DNA from: Fibrobacter sp.
GTDB taxonomy: Bacteria; Fibrobacterota; Fibrobacteria; Fibrobacterales; Fibrobacteraceae
Length of the DNA: 47,840 nt
Assembly: GCA_024399035.1 (NCBI GenBank)
Contig: JAKSID010000021.1
Span: 1 to 47,840 of the forward strand
Direction of reading: 5' to 3'
Below the pieces are notes generated by a model that worked only from the letters and a program-made list of their open reading frames with translations, was not told the origin of the DNA and did no database searches. The translations under genes were made by a program, and so were the position numbers. Shown in pieces: positions 40,132-47,840 of the stretch; within the stretch, counting starts at the first letter, position 1; the number at the start of each line of letters is the position of its first letter.

Positions 40132-43100
40132 ATGCTCATTCTTCGTGGTACTCCGGCTCTGTCGGATTTCCGTCTCCAGAAGCTTCTGGCTGACTTCAAG
40201 AAAGAAAACCTGAACGTCGCAAGCGTTTACGCTGAATTCCTCCATGTGGTGGATCTGTCCGCCGATCTTTCCGCTTCCGAAAAGGAAACTCTGGAAAAGG
40301 TGCTCCACTACGGCCCCATGCGTGAAGCCAAGGCCCTGGAAGGTGAACTGTTCGTGGTTTGCCCCCGTCCGGGTACCATCAGCCCCTGGAGCTCCAAGGC
40401 TACCGATATCGCTCACATCTGCGGCCTGCCCGCTATCAAGCGTATCGAACGCGCCATTGCCTACTATGTGAAGTTTGAAGGTGCCGCTTCTGCCGACGCC
40501 CGCAAGGTGATCGAATCCAAGATCCACGACCGCATGACTCAGGCTGTATTTGCAGACACCGCTTCCCTGGACGTTCTCTTCAGCAAGGAAGAACCGCGCC
40601 CCCTGAACATTATTCCGGTCCTCACTGAAGGCCGCGAAGCTCTCGTCAAGGCAGACAAGGCCATGGGCCTCGCTCTTTCCGCCGACGAAATCGACTACTT
40701 GGTCAACAACTTTACCGCTCTCAAGCGCAATCCCACCGACGTGGAACTGTACATGTTCGCTCAGGCCAACTCCGAACATTGCCGCCACAAGGTGTTCGGT
40801 GCCGAATGGACCATCGACGGTGTCAAGCAGGACAAGTCCCTGTTCCAGATGATCAAGAACACCTACGCTCTGCACAACACCAACATCTTCAGCGCCTATA
40901 AGGATAACGCTGCCGTGATGAAGGGTGCAACCGCCGGTCGTTTCTACGCAGACCCCCGCACTAACAAGTATGACTTCCACAACGAAGAAGTGGACATCTT
41001 GATGAAGGTGGAAACCCATAACCACCCCACAGCAATTTCTCCGTTCCCCGGTGCTGCAACCGGTAGTGGCGGTGAAATCCGTGACGAAGGTGCAACCGGT
41101 AAGGGTTCCAAGCCGAAGGCTGGCCTCACTGGCTTTAGCGTTTCCAACCTGAAGCTTCCTGGTGCCGTTCAGCCTTGGGAAAAGGACTTCGGTAGCCCGT
41201 CCCGTATCGCTTCCGCTCTGGACATCATGATCGACGGTCCTCTTGGCGGTGCTGCATTCAACAACGAATACGGCCGTCCCAATATTCTCGGTTACTTCCG
41301 TACTTTCGAACAGGAAGTTTCTGCTGAAAAGGGTAACGAAGTTCGCGGCTACCACAAGCCCATTATGCTGGCTGGTGGTCTTGGCAACATCAAGCACGAC
41401 CACATCGAAAAGGGTCACATCGATCCGGGTGACCACCTGGTTGTTCTGGGCGGTCCTGCTATGCTTATCGGCCTTGGTGGCGGTGCTGCAAGCTCTGTGG
41501 CCAACGGTGCTGGTAACGAATCTCTGGACTTTGCTTCTGTGCAGCGCGAAAACCCCGAAATGGAACGCCGTTGCCAGGAAGTCATCGACCGTTGCTGGGC
41601 AATGGACGAAGAAAACCCCATTACCTTCATTCACGACGTGGGTGCAGGTGGACTTTCCAACGCCTTCCCGGAACTGGTGAACGATGGCGGTCTGGGCGGT
41701 AAGTTTGAACTCCGTAACGTTCCTAACGACGAACCGGGTATGAGCCCCTTCGAAATCTGGAGTAACGAATCCCAGGAACGTTATGTGATCGCTGTTGCTG
41801 GTAACAAGCTTGACGTGTTCGACGCTATCTGTAAGCGTGAACGCTGCCCGTACGCAGTGGTTGGCGAAGCTATTCCTGAAAAGCACTTGACTCTTACCGA
41901 TAAGCACTTCGGTTCTACTCCCATCGATATGCCGCTGGAAGTCCTTTTGGGCAAGCCGCCCCGCATGATCCGTAACGAAAAGAGCCAGAAGCGTCCGCTC
42001 ACCTCTCAGGTTGTTCCTGCCGACGCTACTATTAAGGACATTGCACACCGCGTTCTCGCTAACCCGACCGTTGCTGATAAGACCTTCCTCATCTCCATCG
42101 GTGACCGTTCCGTGACCGGTATGATCTGCCGCGACCAGATGGTGGGCCCCTGGCAGGTTCCTGTTGCTGACTGCGCTGTGACCTCTGCAACTCTCGACAC
42201 CTACGAAGGTGAAGTGATGTCCATGGGCGAACGCGCTCCTATTGCTCTCATCTCTCCGGCTGCTGCTGCTCGCATGACTGTTGCTGAATCTCTTACCAAC
42301 ATGGCTGCCGCTTATGTTCCGGATATGGGCCGCGTGAACTTGTCTGCAAACTGGATGGCTACCCCCAACTACGAAGGTGATGGTGCTGACCTGTACGAAG
42401 CTGTGAAGGCTATCGGTATGGAACTCTGCCCGGAACTTGGCATTACCATTCCGGTGGGTAAGGACTCCATGTCCATGAGCACTGTATGGCAGGACGAAAA
42501 GGGTAGCCACCGCGTGACTGCTCCCATCTCTCTGGTCATCAGCGCCTTCTCTCCCTGCGCCGACGTTCGCAAGACCATGACCCCGCAGCTCATCCAGAAC
42601 AACGACACCACTTTGATGTTGGTTGACTTGGCTCGCGGTAAGAACCGTATGGGCGCATCCATTGCCGCTCAGGTTTACAACATGCTTGGCGACAAGGCTC
42701 CGGATGTGGATTCCGCAAAGGAACTCCGCGCCTTCTTCGAAACCATCCAGAAGCTCAATGCAGATGGCAAGATCATGGCTTACCACGATAAGTCTGATGG
42801 CGGTCTCTATACTACCGTTACCGAAATGGCTTTCGCTGGCCACGTTGGTGTTACTTTGGACGTAAATGCTCTCCAGGGCAATGTCATCGACGCTCTCTTC
42901 AACGAAGAACTGGGCGCTGTGCTTCAGGTTGCAAATGCTGACGTCGCCGCTGTTAAGGCTGCATTCGCCGCTGCAGGCCTGGGCGATACCGTTTCTGAAA
43001 TCGGTAAGCTGAACGATACTTACAACCTGGTTATCGGTGACTACGCAGAAGGCCTCTCTGACCTTCGTGCTATCTGGTCCGATACCACTCGCCGCATCGC

Positions 43101-44007
43101 CGCCCTCCGCGACAATCCGGCTTGCGCCGAAAGCGAATACACCTTGAAGCTGGAACAGGATGATCCGGGTATCACCCCCAAGGTCACCTTCGATCTGGCT
43201 GCAAGCGCAAAGATCATCAAGGATTACTCTAGCCGCCCGAAGATGGCTATCCTCCGCGAACAGGGCGTTAACGGTGAACTGGAAATGGCTGCTGCATTTG
43301 CTAAGGCCGGTTTCGAATCCATCGACGTCCACATGACCGATATCCTTTCCGGTCGCGTTAGCCTGAAGGACTTCAACGGTCTGGTGGCTTGCGGTGGCTT
43401 TAGCTACGGTGACGTTCTTGGCGCTGGCGAAGGCTGGGCAAAGAGCATCTTGTTCAACCCCAAGGCTCGCGCAGAATTCGAAGCTTACTTCAACCGTAAG
43501 GATACCTTCACTCTGGGCGTCTGCAATGGCTGCCAGATGGTTTCCAACCTGAAGGATTTGATTCCTGGCGCAAAGCACTGGCCCCGCTTCGTTCAGAACC
43601 TCTCTGAACGTTTCGAAGCCCGTTACTGCTCTCTGAAGGTGGAAGATACTCCGGCTGTGCTCCTGAAGGGTATGGCTGGTTCCGTATTGCCCATCGCAGT
43701 GGCTCACGGTGAAGGCCGCGCAGAATTCGCCTCTCGTGAAGCTGCAGAAGCCTGCTTGAAGACTGGCCTCGTAGCCCTCCGCTACGTGGACGGCAAGCAC
43801 GAATACACCGAACGCTACCCGCTGAACCCCAATGGTTCTCCCTTCGCCATCAACGGCCTCTGCTCTGAAGACGGTCGTGCTCTCGTCATGATGCCGCATC
43901 CGGAACGTGTGTTCCGTACCTGCCAGTACTCCTGGCATCCGGCTGAATGGGGCGAAGACGGTCCGTGGATGCAGCTGTTCCGTAACGGCCGTATTTTTGT
44001 GGGCTAA
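40132..44007 (+). CDS. purL: Phosphoribosylformylglycinamidine synthase, single-chain
   Basis: PurL, 1291 aa, the large form with synthetase and glutaminase domains in one chain; it makes FGAM from FGAR and glutamine in purine synthesis. The start at 40132 ([13 protein letters not shown]) has AGAGG upstream. N-terminal part: the linker and FGAM synthetase domains with [33 protein letters not shown] written here in part only, GGKF and PVGKDSMSM. The C-terminal glutaminase (about 1040-1291) has [10 protein letters not shown], with the nucleophile Cys near 1130, and PHPERVF with the catalytic His. This layout is the proteobacterial one; many Firmicutes split it into PurL, PurQ and PurS. Confidence 0.97.
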   Translation: MLILRGTPALSDFRLQKLLADFKKENLNVASVYAEFLHVVDLSADLSASEKETLEKVLHYGPMREAKALEGELFVVCPRPGTISPWSSKATDIAHICGLPAIKRIERAIAYYVKFEGAASADARKVIESKIHDRMTQAVFADTASLDVLFSKEEPRPLNIIPVLTEGREALVKADKAMGLALSADEIDYLVNNFTALKRNPTDVELYMFAQANSEHCRHKVFGAEWTIDGVKQDKSLFQMIKNTYALHNTNIFSAYKDNAAVMKGATAGRFYADPRTNKYDFHNEEVDILMKVETHNHPTAISPFPGAATGSGGEIRDEGATGKGSKPKAGLTGFSVSNLKLPGAVQPWEKDFGSPSRIASALDIMIDGPLGGAAFNNEYGRPNILGYFRTFEQEVSAEKGNEVRGYHKPIMLAGGLGNIKHDHIEKGHIDPGDHLVVLGGPAMLIGLGGGAASSVANGAGNESLDFASVQRENPEMERRCQEVIDRCWAMDEENPITFIHDVGAGGLSNAFPELVNDGGLGGKFELRNVPNDEPGMSPFEIWSNESQERYVIAVAGNKLDVFDAICKRERCPYAVVGEAIPEKHLTLTDKHFGSTPIDMPLEVLLGKPPRMIRNEKSQKRPLTSQVVPADATIKDIAHRVLANPTVADKTFLISIGDRSVTGMICRDQMVGPWQVPVADCAVTSATLDTYEGEVMSMGERAPIALISPAAAARMTVAESLTNMAAAYVPDMGRVNLSANWMATPNYEGDGADLYEAVKAIGMELCPELGITIPVGKDSMSMSTVWQDEKGSHRVTAPISLVISAFSPCADVRKTMTPQLIQNNDTTLMLVDLARGKNRMGASIAAQVYNMLGDKAPDVDSAKELRAFFETIQKLNADGKIMAYHDKSDGGLYTTVTEMAFAGHVGVTLDVNALQGNVIDALFNEELGAVLQVANADVAAVKAAFAAAGLGDTVSEIGKLNDTYNLVIGDYAEGLSDLRAIWSDTTRRIAALRDNPACAESEYTLKLEQDDPGITPKVTFDLAASAKIIKDYSSRPKMAILREQGVNGELEMAAAFAKAGFESIDVHMTDILSGRVSLKDFNGLVACGGFSYGDVLGAGEGWAKSILFNPKARAEFEAYFNRKDTFTLGVCNGCQMVSNLKDLIPGAKHWPRFVQNLSERFEARYCSLKVEDTPAVLLKGMAGSVLPIAVAHGEGRAEFASREAAEACLKTGLVALRYVDGKHEYTERYPLNPNGSPFAINGLCSEDGRALVMMPHPERVFRTCQYSWHPAEWGEDGPWMQLFRNGRIFVG

Positions 44008-44018
44008 TCCAACTCTGG

Positions 44019-44048
44019 TGTCATCCCGGCCTCCGAGCCGGGATCTCC
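44019..44048. repeat. REP-like palindromic element, copy 1
   Basis: TGTCATCCCGGC, 6-nt loop, GCCGGGATCTCC, giving an 8-bp ATCCCGGC/GCCGGGAT stem. The same 30-bp element occurs at 47540-47569 in the opposite orientation, with only loop differences. It lies directly after purL, before its terminator. Confidence 0.85.
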
Positions 44049-44056
44049 AAAAAATC

Positions 44057-44088
44057 CGCTTCCTGCTTCACCGCAGGAGGCGTTTTTT
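44057..44088 (+). terminator. Intrinsic terminator of purL
   Basis: 10-bp stem (44057-44066 with 44073-44082, one T-G pair), 6-nt loop and six T. Confidence 0.9.
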
Positions 44089-44168
44089 ACGTGGGATAAT
44101 GTTTACAAAAATTTATGTTTGGACAAAGAATCAAGGCTTTTTTGCCATAATTTACCAGTGATTTTAGC

Positions 44169-44197
44169 TAGACAAAACTATATTTGTGTCATAATAA
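44169..44197 (+). promoter_or_regulatory. Candidate promoter of the 44209 gene
   Basis: TAGACA (44169-44174), exact 17-bp spacer, TAATAA (44192-44197). The start codon at 44209 follows 11 nt after the -10, so the AAAGGG Shine-Dalgarno (44197-44202) would lie around or before the expected transcript start. Confidence 0.4.
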
Positions 44198-44208
44198 AGG
44201 GTTTTGAA

Positions 44209-45231
44209 ATGAAAAGAGTTATTACTACACTTGCCCTCGCTTTGGGTACTTTTGCAACAGTTAGTTCTGCAACTCAGATTCAGGGTTTTATCTCCGGCTA
44301 TGCACCTAGCAGCGTTGAAGAAGTGAGAACCGAAAATGGTAACAACACCACTTCTTCTCTCCACTCTGATTTCTCCTGGAGCTTGGGCGCCGAACTTTTG
44401 ATTTCTCCGGTCAACTACCTTATGGTTGGCGGTGGTCTTAGTTTCTTTAGCGTTCAGCAGGATGGCTCTGACAATGTGGTGATGCCTGCGATTCCTATTT
44501 TTGCATCTGTTGGCGCAATTGGCCCTGAACAGTGGATCGTTCGTCCTTATTTCCTTGCTCGCGTTGGCTATGCTTTCCCGGCAGCAACATTCTCTACCTG
44601 GTGGAGCAAGCCTCTTAACTTTATCGTCGGTGGTAACATTGGTGTTCACCTGCCGTACCACATGGGTGTTGAACTCAATTGCACTTACTTGTCCATGGAC
44701 AAGAACTTCAAGGCCGATGACGTGAACTTCCGCTTGAACTCTGTGAAGTTCGGTGGTTCCATCACTGTTCACTTTGATCTGCCCGGTAACTCCGCTGCAG
44801 CATCCAATGACGCTCCTTTCACAAAGACCGTTGTTGTTGTAGAAACTTCTACCGAACCTGCTGCCGAAGACTACTCTTCTTATTCCAGCGATAACAGCGG
44901 TTCGACCTCTAATGACGATCCGTATTCCGCTTACGGCGAAACTTCTACCGAAACAGGATCTTCTGACTATGGTGCAGGATCCTCTTCTGAACCTGCCGCA
45001 GAAGAAGTAGCTTCCGAAGGATCTACCGATGCCGCAGAAGAAACTGCTGCAGAAGAAGTTGCTGCCGAAGCTCCTGCTGAAGAACCGAAGGCTGAACCGG
45101 CTCCCGAAAAGAAGGATGCTAAGAAGGCTCCTGCCAAGAAGAAGCCCGCTAAGAAGGCTGCAAAGAAGACTACAAAGAAAAAGGCAGCCAAGAAAACTAC
45201 CAAGAAGACCACTACTAAAAAGAAAAAGTAG
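44209..45231 (+). CDS. Outer-membrane barrel protein with histone-H1-like Lys/Ala tail
   Basis: 340 aa from the ATG at 44209 (MKRVITT), which gives a signal peptide (cleavage near SSATQ). Residues about 22-200 look like a small outer-membrane beta-barrel (SWSLGAELLISPVNYLMVGGG, WIVRPYFLARVGYAF). Then come Ser/Thr/Asp-rich and Glu/Ala-rich linkers (about 205-300), and the last 40 residues are PAKK, AKKTTKK-type repeats as in histone H1 C-termini, with at least 20 lysines. The domain order (signal, barrel, acidic linker, H1-like tail) is unusual. Function unknown; a role in binding acidic polymers at the surface is a guess. Confidence 0.7.
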   Translation: MKRVITTLALALGTFATVSSATQIQGFISGYAPSSVEEVRTENGNNTTSSLHSDFSWSLGAELLISPVNYLMVGGGLSFFSVQQDGSDNVVMPAIPIFASVGAIGPEQWIVRPYFLARVGYAFPAATFSTWWSKPLNFIVGGNIGVHLPYHMGVELNCTYLSMDKNFKADDVNFRLNSVKFGGSITVHFDLPGNSAAASNDAPFTKTVVVVETSTEPAAEDYSSYSSDNSGSTSNDDPYSAYGETSTETGSSDYGAGSSSEPAAEEVASEGSTDAAEETAAEEVAAEAPAEEPKAEPAPEKKDAKKAPAKKKPAKKAAKKTTKKKAAKKTTKKTTTKKKK

Positions 45232-45254
45232 TGCCCAACACTTGAATAGACTAG

Positions 45255-45277
45255 AAGTGCCGCGCTACGCGGCATTT
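45255..45277 (+). terminator. Intrinsic terminator after the 44209 gene
   Basis: Stem TGCCGCG/CGCGGCA (7 bp, extended by three weaker pairs) with a 3-nt loop and TTTCTT after it. Confidence 0.75.
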
Positions 45278-45320
45278 CTTGTATGCGGATGAAAATTTTT
45301 TTTGGATAGGTGAATCAAGA

Positions 45321-45806
45321 ATGTCTGAACAATTGACTCGTGAATCTTTGGTGGAATTCTTCGGAGCTGAAGAATACACCCGTCTGTGCCGTCACGAAGC
45401 TGGCCATGCATTGGTTGCGTTCTTGTTTAAGCGTCCTCTGGAATATGTGAAGATGACTAACTCCAAGGAACGCCCTGGCATTACCCGCATCTCCGGCAGC
45501 GACCTGGAAGGCTCCGCCCACATCGCAATCGCGGGACATATTTCTGAATTCATTATCCGCAAGAACTTCGCCTGCGACTTGGATACGTTGCTGCGCGAAT
45601 TGCCCGCGGAACTGTACAAGAGCGATGCGGACTACCAGAGTTTCCAGGCAGCCTGCTATTACTACAAGATGTCAGAAGTCAACGTGGTGGAACAGTGTTA
45701 CAACGTGCTCATGGCCTGTCAAAAACCTTTGATGGCTATTGTTGACGGCCTAGAACAGCGCACCTACCTAAGTCGTGAAGATATTGAGAATTTGCTCAAG
45801 GCTTAA
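45321..45806 (+). CDS. Stand-alone M41-like (FtsH peptidase-like) metalloprotease
   Basis: 161 aa from the ATG at 45321 (MSEQLTRESL), with an AGG Shine-Dalgarno upstream. RHEAGHALVAFLF (24-36) has HExxH (H25, E26, H29) in the same context as the peptidase domain of FtsH (xxHEAGHALV). The following RPLEYVKMTNSKERPGITRI corresponds to the strand after the first helix, AHIAIAGHISEFIIRK to the GGRAAEE region, and KSDADYQSFQAACYY to the SxDxxxA region that supplies the third zinc ligand (Asp). There is no AAA+ ATPase domain and no membrane anchor. Single-domain M41-like proteins exist but are little studied. It may act on small or unfolded substrates (inference). Confidence 0.65.
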   Translation: MSEQLTRESLVEFFGAEEYTRLCRHEAGHALVAFLFKRPLEYVKMTNSKERPGITRISGSDLEGSAHIAIAGHISEFIIRKNFACDLDTLLRELPAELYKSDADYQSFQAACYYYKMSEVNVVEQCYNVLMACQKPLMAIVDGLEQRTYLSREDIENLLKA

Positions 45807-45895
45807 CACATCCTTAACACGAAATTGTTCTGAATCTTGGAAACAGCCCTTTTCATGAAAAACAGATTGGTCTAAATTGCCTTTTGAGGTGCTTT

Positions 45896-47482
45896 ATGAT
45901 CGGGATGTTTTGGCGTTGGGTGGCTGTTTTTGTATGGTGTGGCTTGATGATTGCCTGTGGGGAAAAATCCACAGGTCCGGAAGATATTGCGAACTCCGAA
46001 AATGTTGCAAGTCCAGAAAATATTGCAAACCCCGAAAATGTTGCGAGTCCAGAGACTGGTGATGAAACGACTTTTGAGGAAAGCTCCAGTTCTGTGTCGG
46101 AATCTAAAGTTGAGACTGGATCTAAGGTGGAGTCTAGTTCTTCAGATGCCGTGACCTTACCATTTCGAGACCTTCTGCCGAATAACGGCATTCCTTATAT
46201 TCGCATTACAGTTCCCGATAGTGCTGCGCTGAATGATACAACAGAAAATGGCGAGGCGGTCTATAGCGAGGCTGTCATTGAGATCGCAGGAAATGGCTTG
46301 TATGGGGATGTTCCAGCGATGGCGGGGAAGGTACGTTACCGCGGAAATTCCACTCGCCTTTGGTACCCCAAGAAACCTTATCGAATCAAGTTCAGCGAAA
46401 AGACGGAAGTGCTGGGACTTGCTGCAAATAAGGATTGGGTGTTGCTTGCCAATTACCGCGATCAGAGCAAGTTCATGAACGCAGTTGTTTTCGACATGGC
46501 CCGCAACATGGGAAACTTCAAGTTCGTGAACGCCAACCGCTTTGTGGAAGTGGAAGTGAACGGTGATTACAAGGGTATCTACCAGCTGACGGAACAGATC
46601 GAGCAGGCTGCAGACCGCGTCAACATTGACAAGACTACCGGCGTGCTGTTCAATATGGATAAGGACGACGGCCCGGAATTGAACACCTGGGACAACAATA
46701 ATTTCTGGAGCAGCGTCTACAAGTTGCCGATGGCGGTGAAATACCCTAAGGATGTAACGGCTGCCGCTTTGGAAACGATTCAGGCGGATTTCGCGAAAGT
46801 GGAACAGGCCGTTGCTGATGGCGATTTCGCAACGTTCTCTGCCTTGATGGATGTGGCAACTTTCATGGACTACTTGATTATTCAGGAAGTGACCCGCAAC
46901 GTGGAAATTGAAGCGCCCCGCAGTACTTATCTCTATAAGGAAAGTGCTGAGGGCAAATATGCATTCGGTCCTATTTGGGATTACGACGGCGGTTTCGGTT
47001 ACAGCTGGAACGAAGATACGTTCCAATACTTCAGTGAGGATTCCTGGGTTCTCAGCAGCGGCAATCCTAGCAAGAGTCCTTACAACTGTGTAGCCGCCAA
47101 TATGAGTGATTGGGGAACCTGCAATACTTCTTCCTCAAATGCTGGCGATCGTGGCGGCATGGGTGGCTTCGGTGGTGGATTTGGCCCCGGCGGTTCTGCT
47201 TCCTCCTGGAATGGCTACGGCGAAAGCGGCTTCTTTACCAACCTGTTTGCTAATGAAGAATTCCTTGCCGCCTATAAGGCTCGCTGGAATGAACTGAAGG
47301 ATGTTCTCTACAATTACGCTACTGGCGAACTGGATGGCTATCTGGCTCTCTGCAAAAATGCTCTGGACAATGACGTCGCCCGCTGGAACCCCAAGCGCAG
47401 CTACACTACAGACATCGCAAGCCTCAAGAGCTGGCTGCAGAAGAGAATCGCCAACTACACAAGCGTGGTTGCCGCCTATTAA
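45896..47482 (+). CDS. CotH-kinase-family surface lipoprotein
   Basis: 528 aa from the ATG at 45896, with GAGGTG 5 nt upstream. Signal peptide and lipobox MIACGEKS (Cys near 22) indicate a lipoprotein. Hexapeptide repeats (EDIANS, ENVASP, ENIANP, ENVASP) and a Ser/Glu-rich linker (about 50-85) are followed by the CotH domain: VRYRGNSTRLWYPKKPYRIKF, KDWVLLANYRDQSKFMNAV, VEVEVNGDYKGIYQLTEQIE and GPIWDYDGGFGYSW. A Gly-rich insertion (GDRGGMGGFGGGFGPGG) lies near residue 420. CotH proteins are atypical protein or sugar kinases, common in Fibrobacter on surface and cellulose-related proteins. The substrate is unknown. Confidence 0.88.
   Translation: MIGMFWRWVAVFVWCGLMIACGEKSTGPEDIANSENVASPENIANPENVASPETGDETTFEESSSSVSESKVETGSKVESSSSDAVTLPFRDLLPNNGIPYIRITVPDSAALNDTTENGEAVYSEAVIEIAGNGLYGDVPAMAGKVRYRGNSTRLWYPKKPYRIKFSEKTEVLGLAANKDWVLLANYRDQSKFMNAVVFDMARNMGNFKFVNANRFVEVEVNGDYKGIYQLTEQIEQAADRVNIDKTTGVLFNMDKDDGPELNTWDNNNFWSSVYKLPMAVKYPKDVTAAALETIQADFAKVEQAVADGDFATFSALMDVATFMDYLIIQEVTRNVEIEAPRSTYLYKESAEGKYAFGPIWDYDGGFGYSWNEDTFQYFSEDSWVLSSGNPSKSPYNCVAANMSDWGTCNTSSSNAGDRGGMGGFGGGFGPGGSASSWNGYGESGFFTNLFANEEFLAAYKARWNELKDVLYNYATGELDGYLALCKNALDNDVARWNPKRSYTTDIASLKSWLQKRIANYTSVVAAY
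45980..46051 (+). repeat. 18-bp tandem repeat in the CotH linker
   Basis: Four 18-bp units (45980-45997, 45998-46015, 46016-46033, 46034-46051) encode EDIANS, ENVASP, ENIANP and ENVASP. They lie just after the lipid anchor and could vary in number. Confidence 0.9.
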
Positions 47483-47504
47483 TTCAGAATTTGTTTGGTG
47501 AAAA

Positions 47505-47536
47505 AAAGACCAGCCCTTTCGAGGACTGGTCTTTTT
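47505..47536. terminator. Terminator after the CotH gene, possibly bidirectional
   Basis: A 9-bp stem AAAGACCAG/CTGGTCTTT with inner GG/CC pairs and five T on the plus strand. A-runs before it mean that it could also stop transcripts from the minus-strand leuB. Confidence 0.8.
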
Positions 47537-47539
47537 AAT

Positions 47540-47569
47540 GGAGATCCCGGCGCGGTGGCCGGGATGACA
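47540..47569. repeat. REP-like palindromic element, copy 2
   Basis: GGAGATCCCGGC, 6-nt loop, GCCGGGATGACA: the reverse complement of the element at 44019-44048 apart from the loop bases. It follows the CotH terminator. Confidence 0.85.
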
Positions 47570-47594
47570 TCCAATATTACTTCAAAGCAGCGAT

Positions 47595-47612
47595 CGATTA
47601 TTTGAGTGCGGC
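47595..47612 (-). repeat. Copy of the leuB 3' end
   Basis: On the minus strand this 18-mer matches the end of leuB (47689-47706) at 15 of 18 positions, with three adjacent differences: it reads GCCGCACTC-AAA-TAATCG against GCCGCACTC-GCT-TAATCG. The copies are 94 bp apart in the same orientation. Between them lie the stem GCACTCGCT/AGCGAGTGC (47661-47669 with 47695-47703) and the hairpin 47630-47649. The gene between 47571 and 47691 is none that I can see. Confidence 0.8.
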
Positions 47613-47629
47613 GATCCGTGAGTCACAAG

Positions 47630-47649
47630 CAGCCGGTATTAACCGGCTG
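47630..47649. repeat. Hairpin downstream of leuB
   Basis: 8-bp perfect stem CAGCCGGT/ACCGGCTG with a 4-nt loop ATTA. There is no T-run on either side, so it is not a typical intrinsic terminator. Confidence 0.8.
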
Positions 47650-47691
47650 TGGTGACGAGAGCACTCGCTAGTCGCAGGTTCTTTATTGCGA

Positions 47692-47840
47692 TTAAGCGAG
47701 TGCGGCTATAATTGCGTCGCCCATGCCGGTGGTGCCGACCTTGGTGCAGCCTTCCTGGTAGATATCGCCAGTGCGGTAGCCCTGGGAAATCACCTTTTCG
47801 CAAGCAGCTTCGATAGCGCGTGCAGCTTCTTCTTCCTTGA
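47692..47840 (-). CDS. leuB: 3-isopropylmalate dehydrogenase, C-terminal fragment
   Basis: Partial: only the last 48 or so codons lie in the window, and the rest continues beyond 47840. The translated minus strand ends with [12 protein letters not shown] and [20 protein letters not shown]-x and GT--MGDAI are the C-terminal motifs of the isopropylmalate/isocitrate dehydrogenase family, and the GYRT form suggests LeuB (leucine synthesis, NAD-dependent oxidative decarboxylation of 3-isopropylmalate). The family is clear; choosing LeuB over related beta-decarboxylating dehydrogenases is likely but not certain from this fragment. The stop codon lies inside a potential hairpin. Confidence 0.75.
   Translation of the reverse strand, partial: KEEEAARAIEAACEKVISQGYRTGDIYQEGCTKVGTTGMGDAIIAALA

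Noticed and set aside
40054..43938. 1294-codon minus-strand frame opposite purL
   Set aside because: Same reason: antisense of a certain purL, low-complexity His/Val-rich translation, no start context.
44008..44208. Attachment site or small mobile element after purL because of the palindromes
   Set aside because: The sequence is explained by one REP-like element, a terminator and a promoter; no integrase or flanking repeat.

Overview
The window looks like chromosomal DNA of a Gram-negative, non-proteobacterial bacterium. A Fibrobacter-like member of the Fibrobacterota is my best guess. The grounds are KdsB (Kdo/LPS), Omp85-type and other outer-membrane barrels, a CotH lipoprotein with a Ser-rich linker, C-minus ribosomal protein S4, a type IV pilus assembly ATPase, and roughly balanced GC with many short intergenic palindromes. 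The taxon is an inference; no rRNA gene is present. I found no prophage, insertion sequence, CRISPR array, tRNA or rRNA. Most genes are housekeeping genes.

Layout. 1-2190: divergent epmB and efp (EF-P and its lysine-modifying enzyme), flanked by repeat-rich intergenic DNA. 2237-4459: a secreted Ala/Pro-tailed protein, a TIM-barrel glycosidase-like protein and a pseudo-receiver protein. 4596-10108: thiL overlapping pilB, then a UvrD/PcrA helicase. 10194-16661: gatC, kdsB, a ComEA-like protein, pilM/pilN-like genes, rsmD, coaD, a rhomboid protease and a PfkB kinase. 16673-18524: two exported proteins. 18659-21738 (minus): HrpB and a membrane protein. 21886-23848: a one-POTRA Omp85 protein and pyrophosphatase. 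24027-31428: a radical SAM enzyme, a barrel-like protein, a lipoprotein, smc, an EamA transporter and a small zinc-ribbon membrane protein. 31591-38164: solitary rpsD, then a surface-glycan locus (3,4-ketoisomerase, GNAT, DegT aminotransferase, Wzx flippase, two GT2 glycosyltransferases). 38142-39936: three unrecognised small proteins. 40132-44007: full-length purL. 44209-47482: an outer-membrane protein with a histone-H1-like tail, a stand-alone M41-like metalloprotease and a CotH lipoprotein. 47692-47840: the 3' end of leuB on the minus strand.

The main non-coding themes are these. (1) Many first genes of transcription units have a TATAAT/TATATT/TATTTT hexamer only 6-10 nt before the start codon, which suggests leaderless or near-leaderless mRNAs. 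(2) The space after efp holds three diverged copies of a 36-bp repeat, each followed by an intrinsic terminator. (3) Downstream of several genes (epmB, efp, ppa, leuB) there are copies or imitations of sequence at or next to the gene's own 3' end. (4) There are REP-like and other palindromes. Other points of interest are an EamA transporter whose coding sequence runs upstream of any normal start codon to a well-placed ACG, and exported proteins with Lys-rich histone-like tails.
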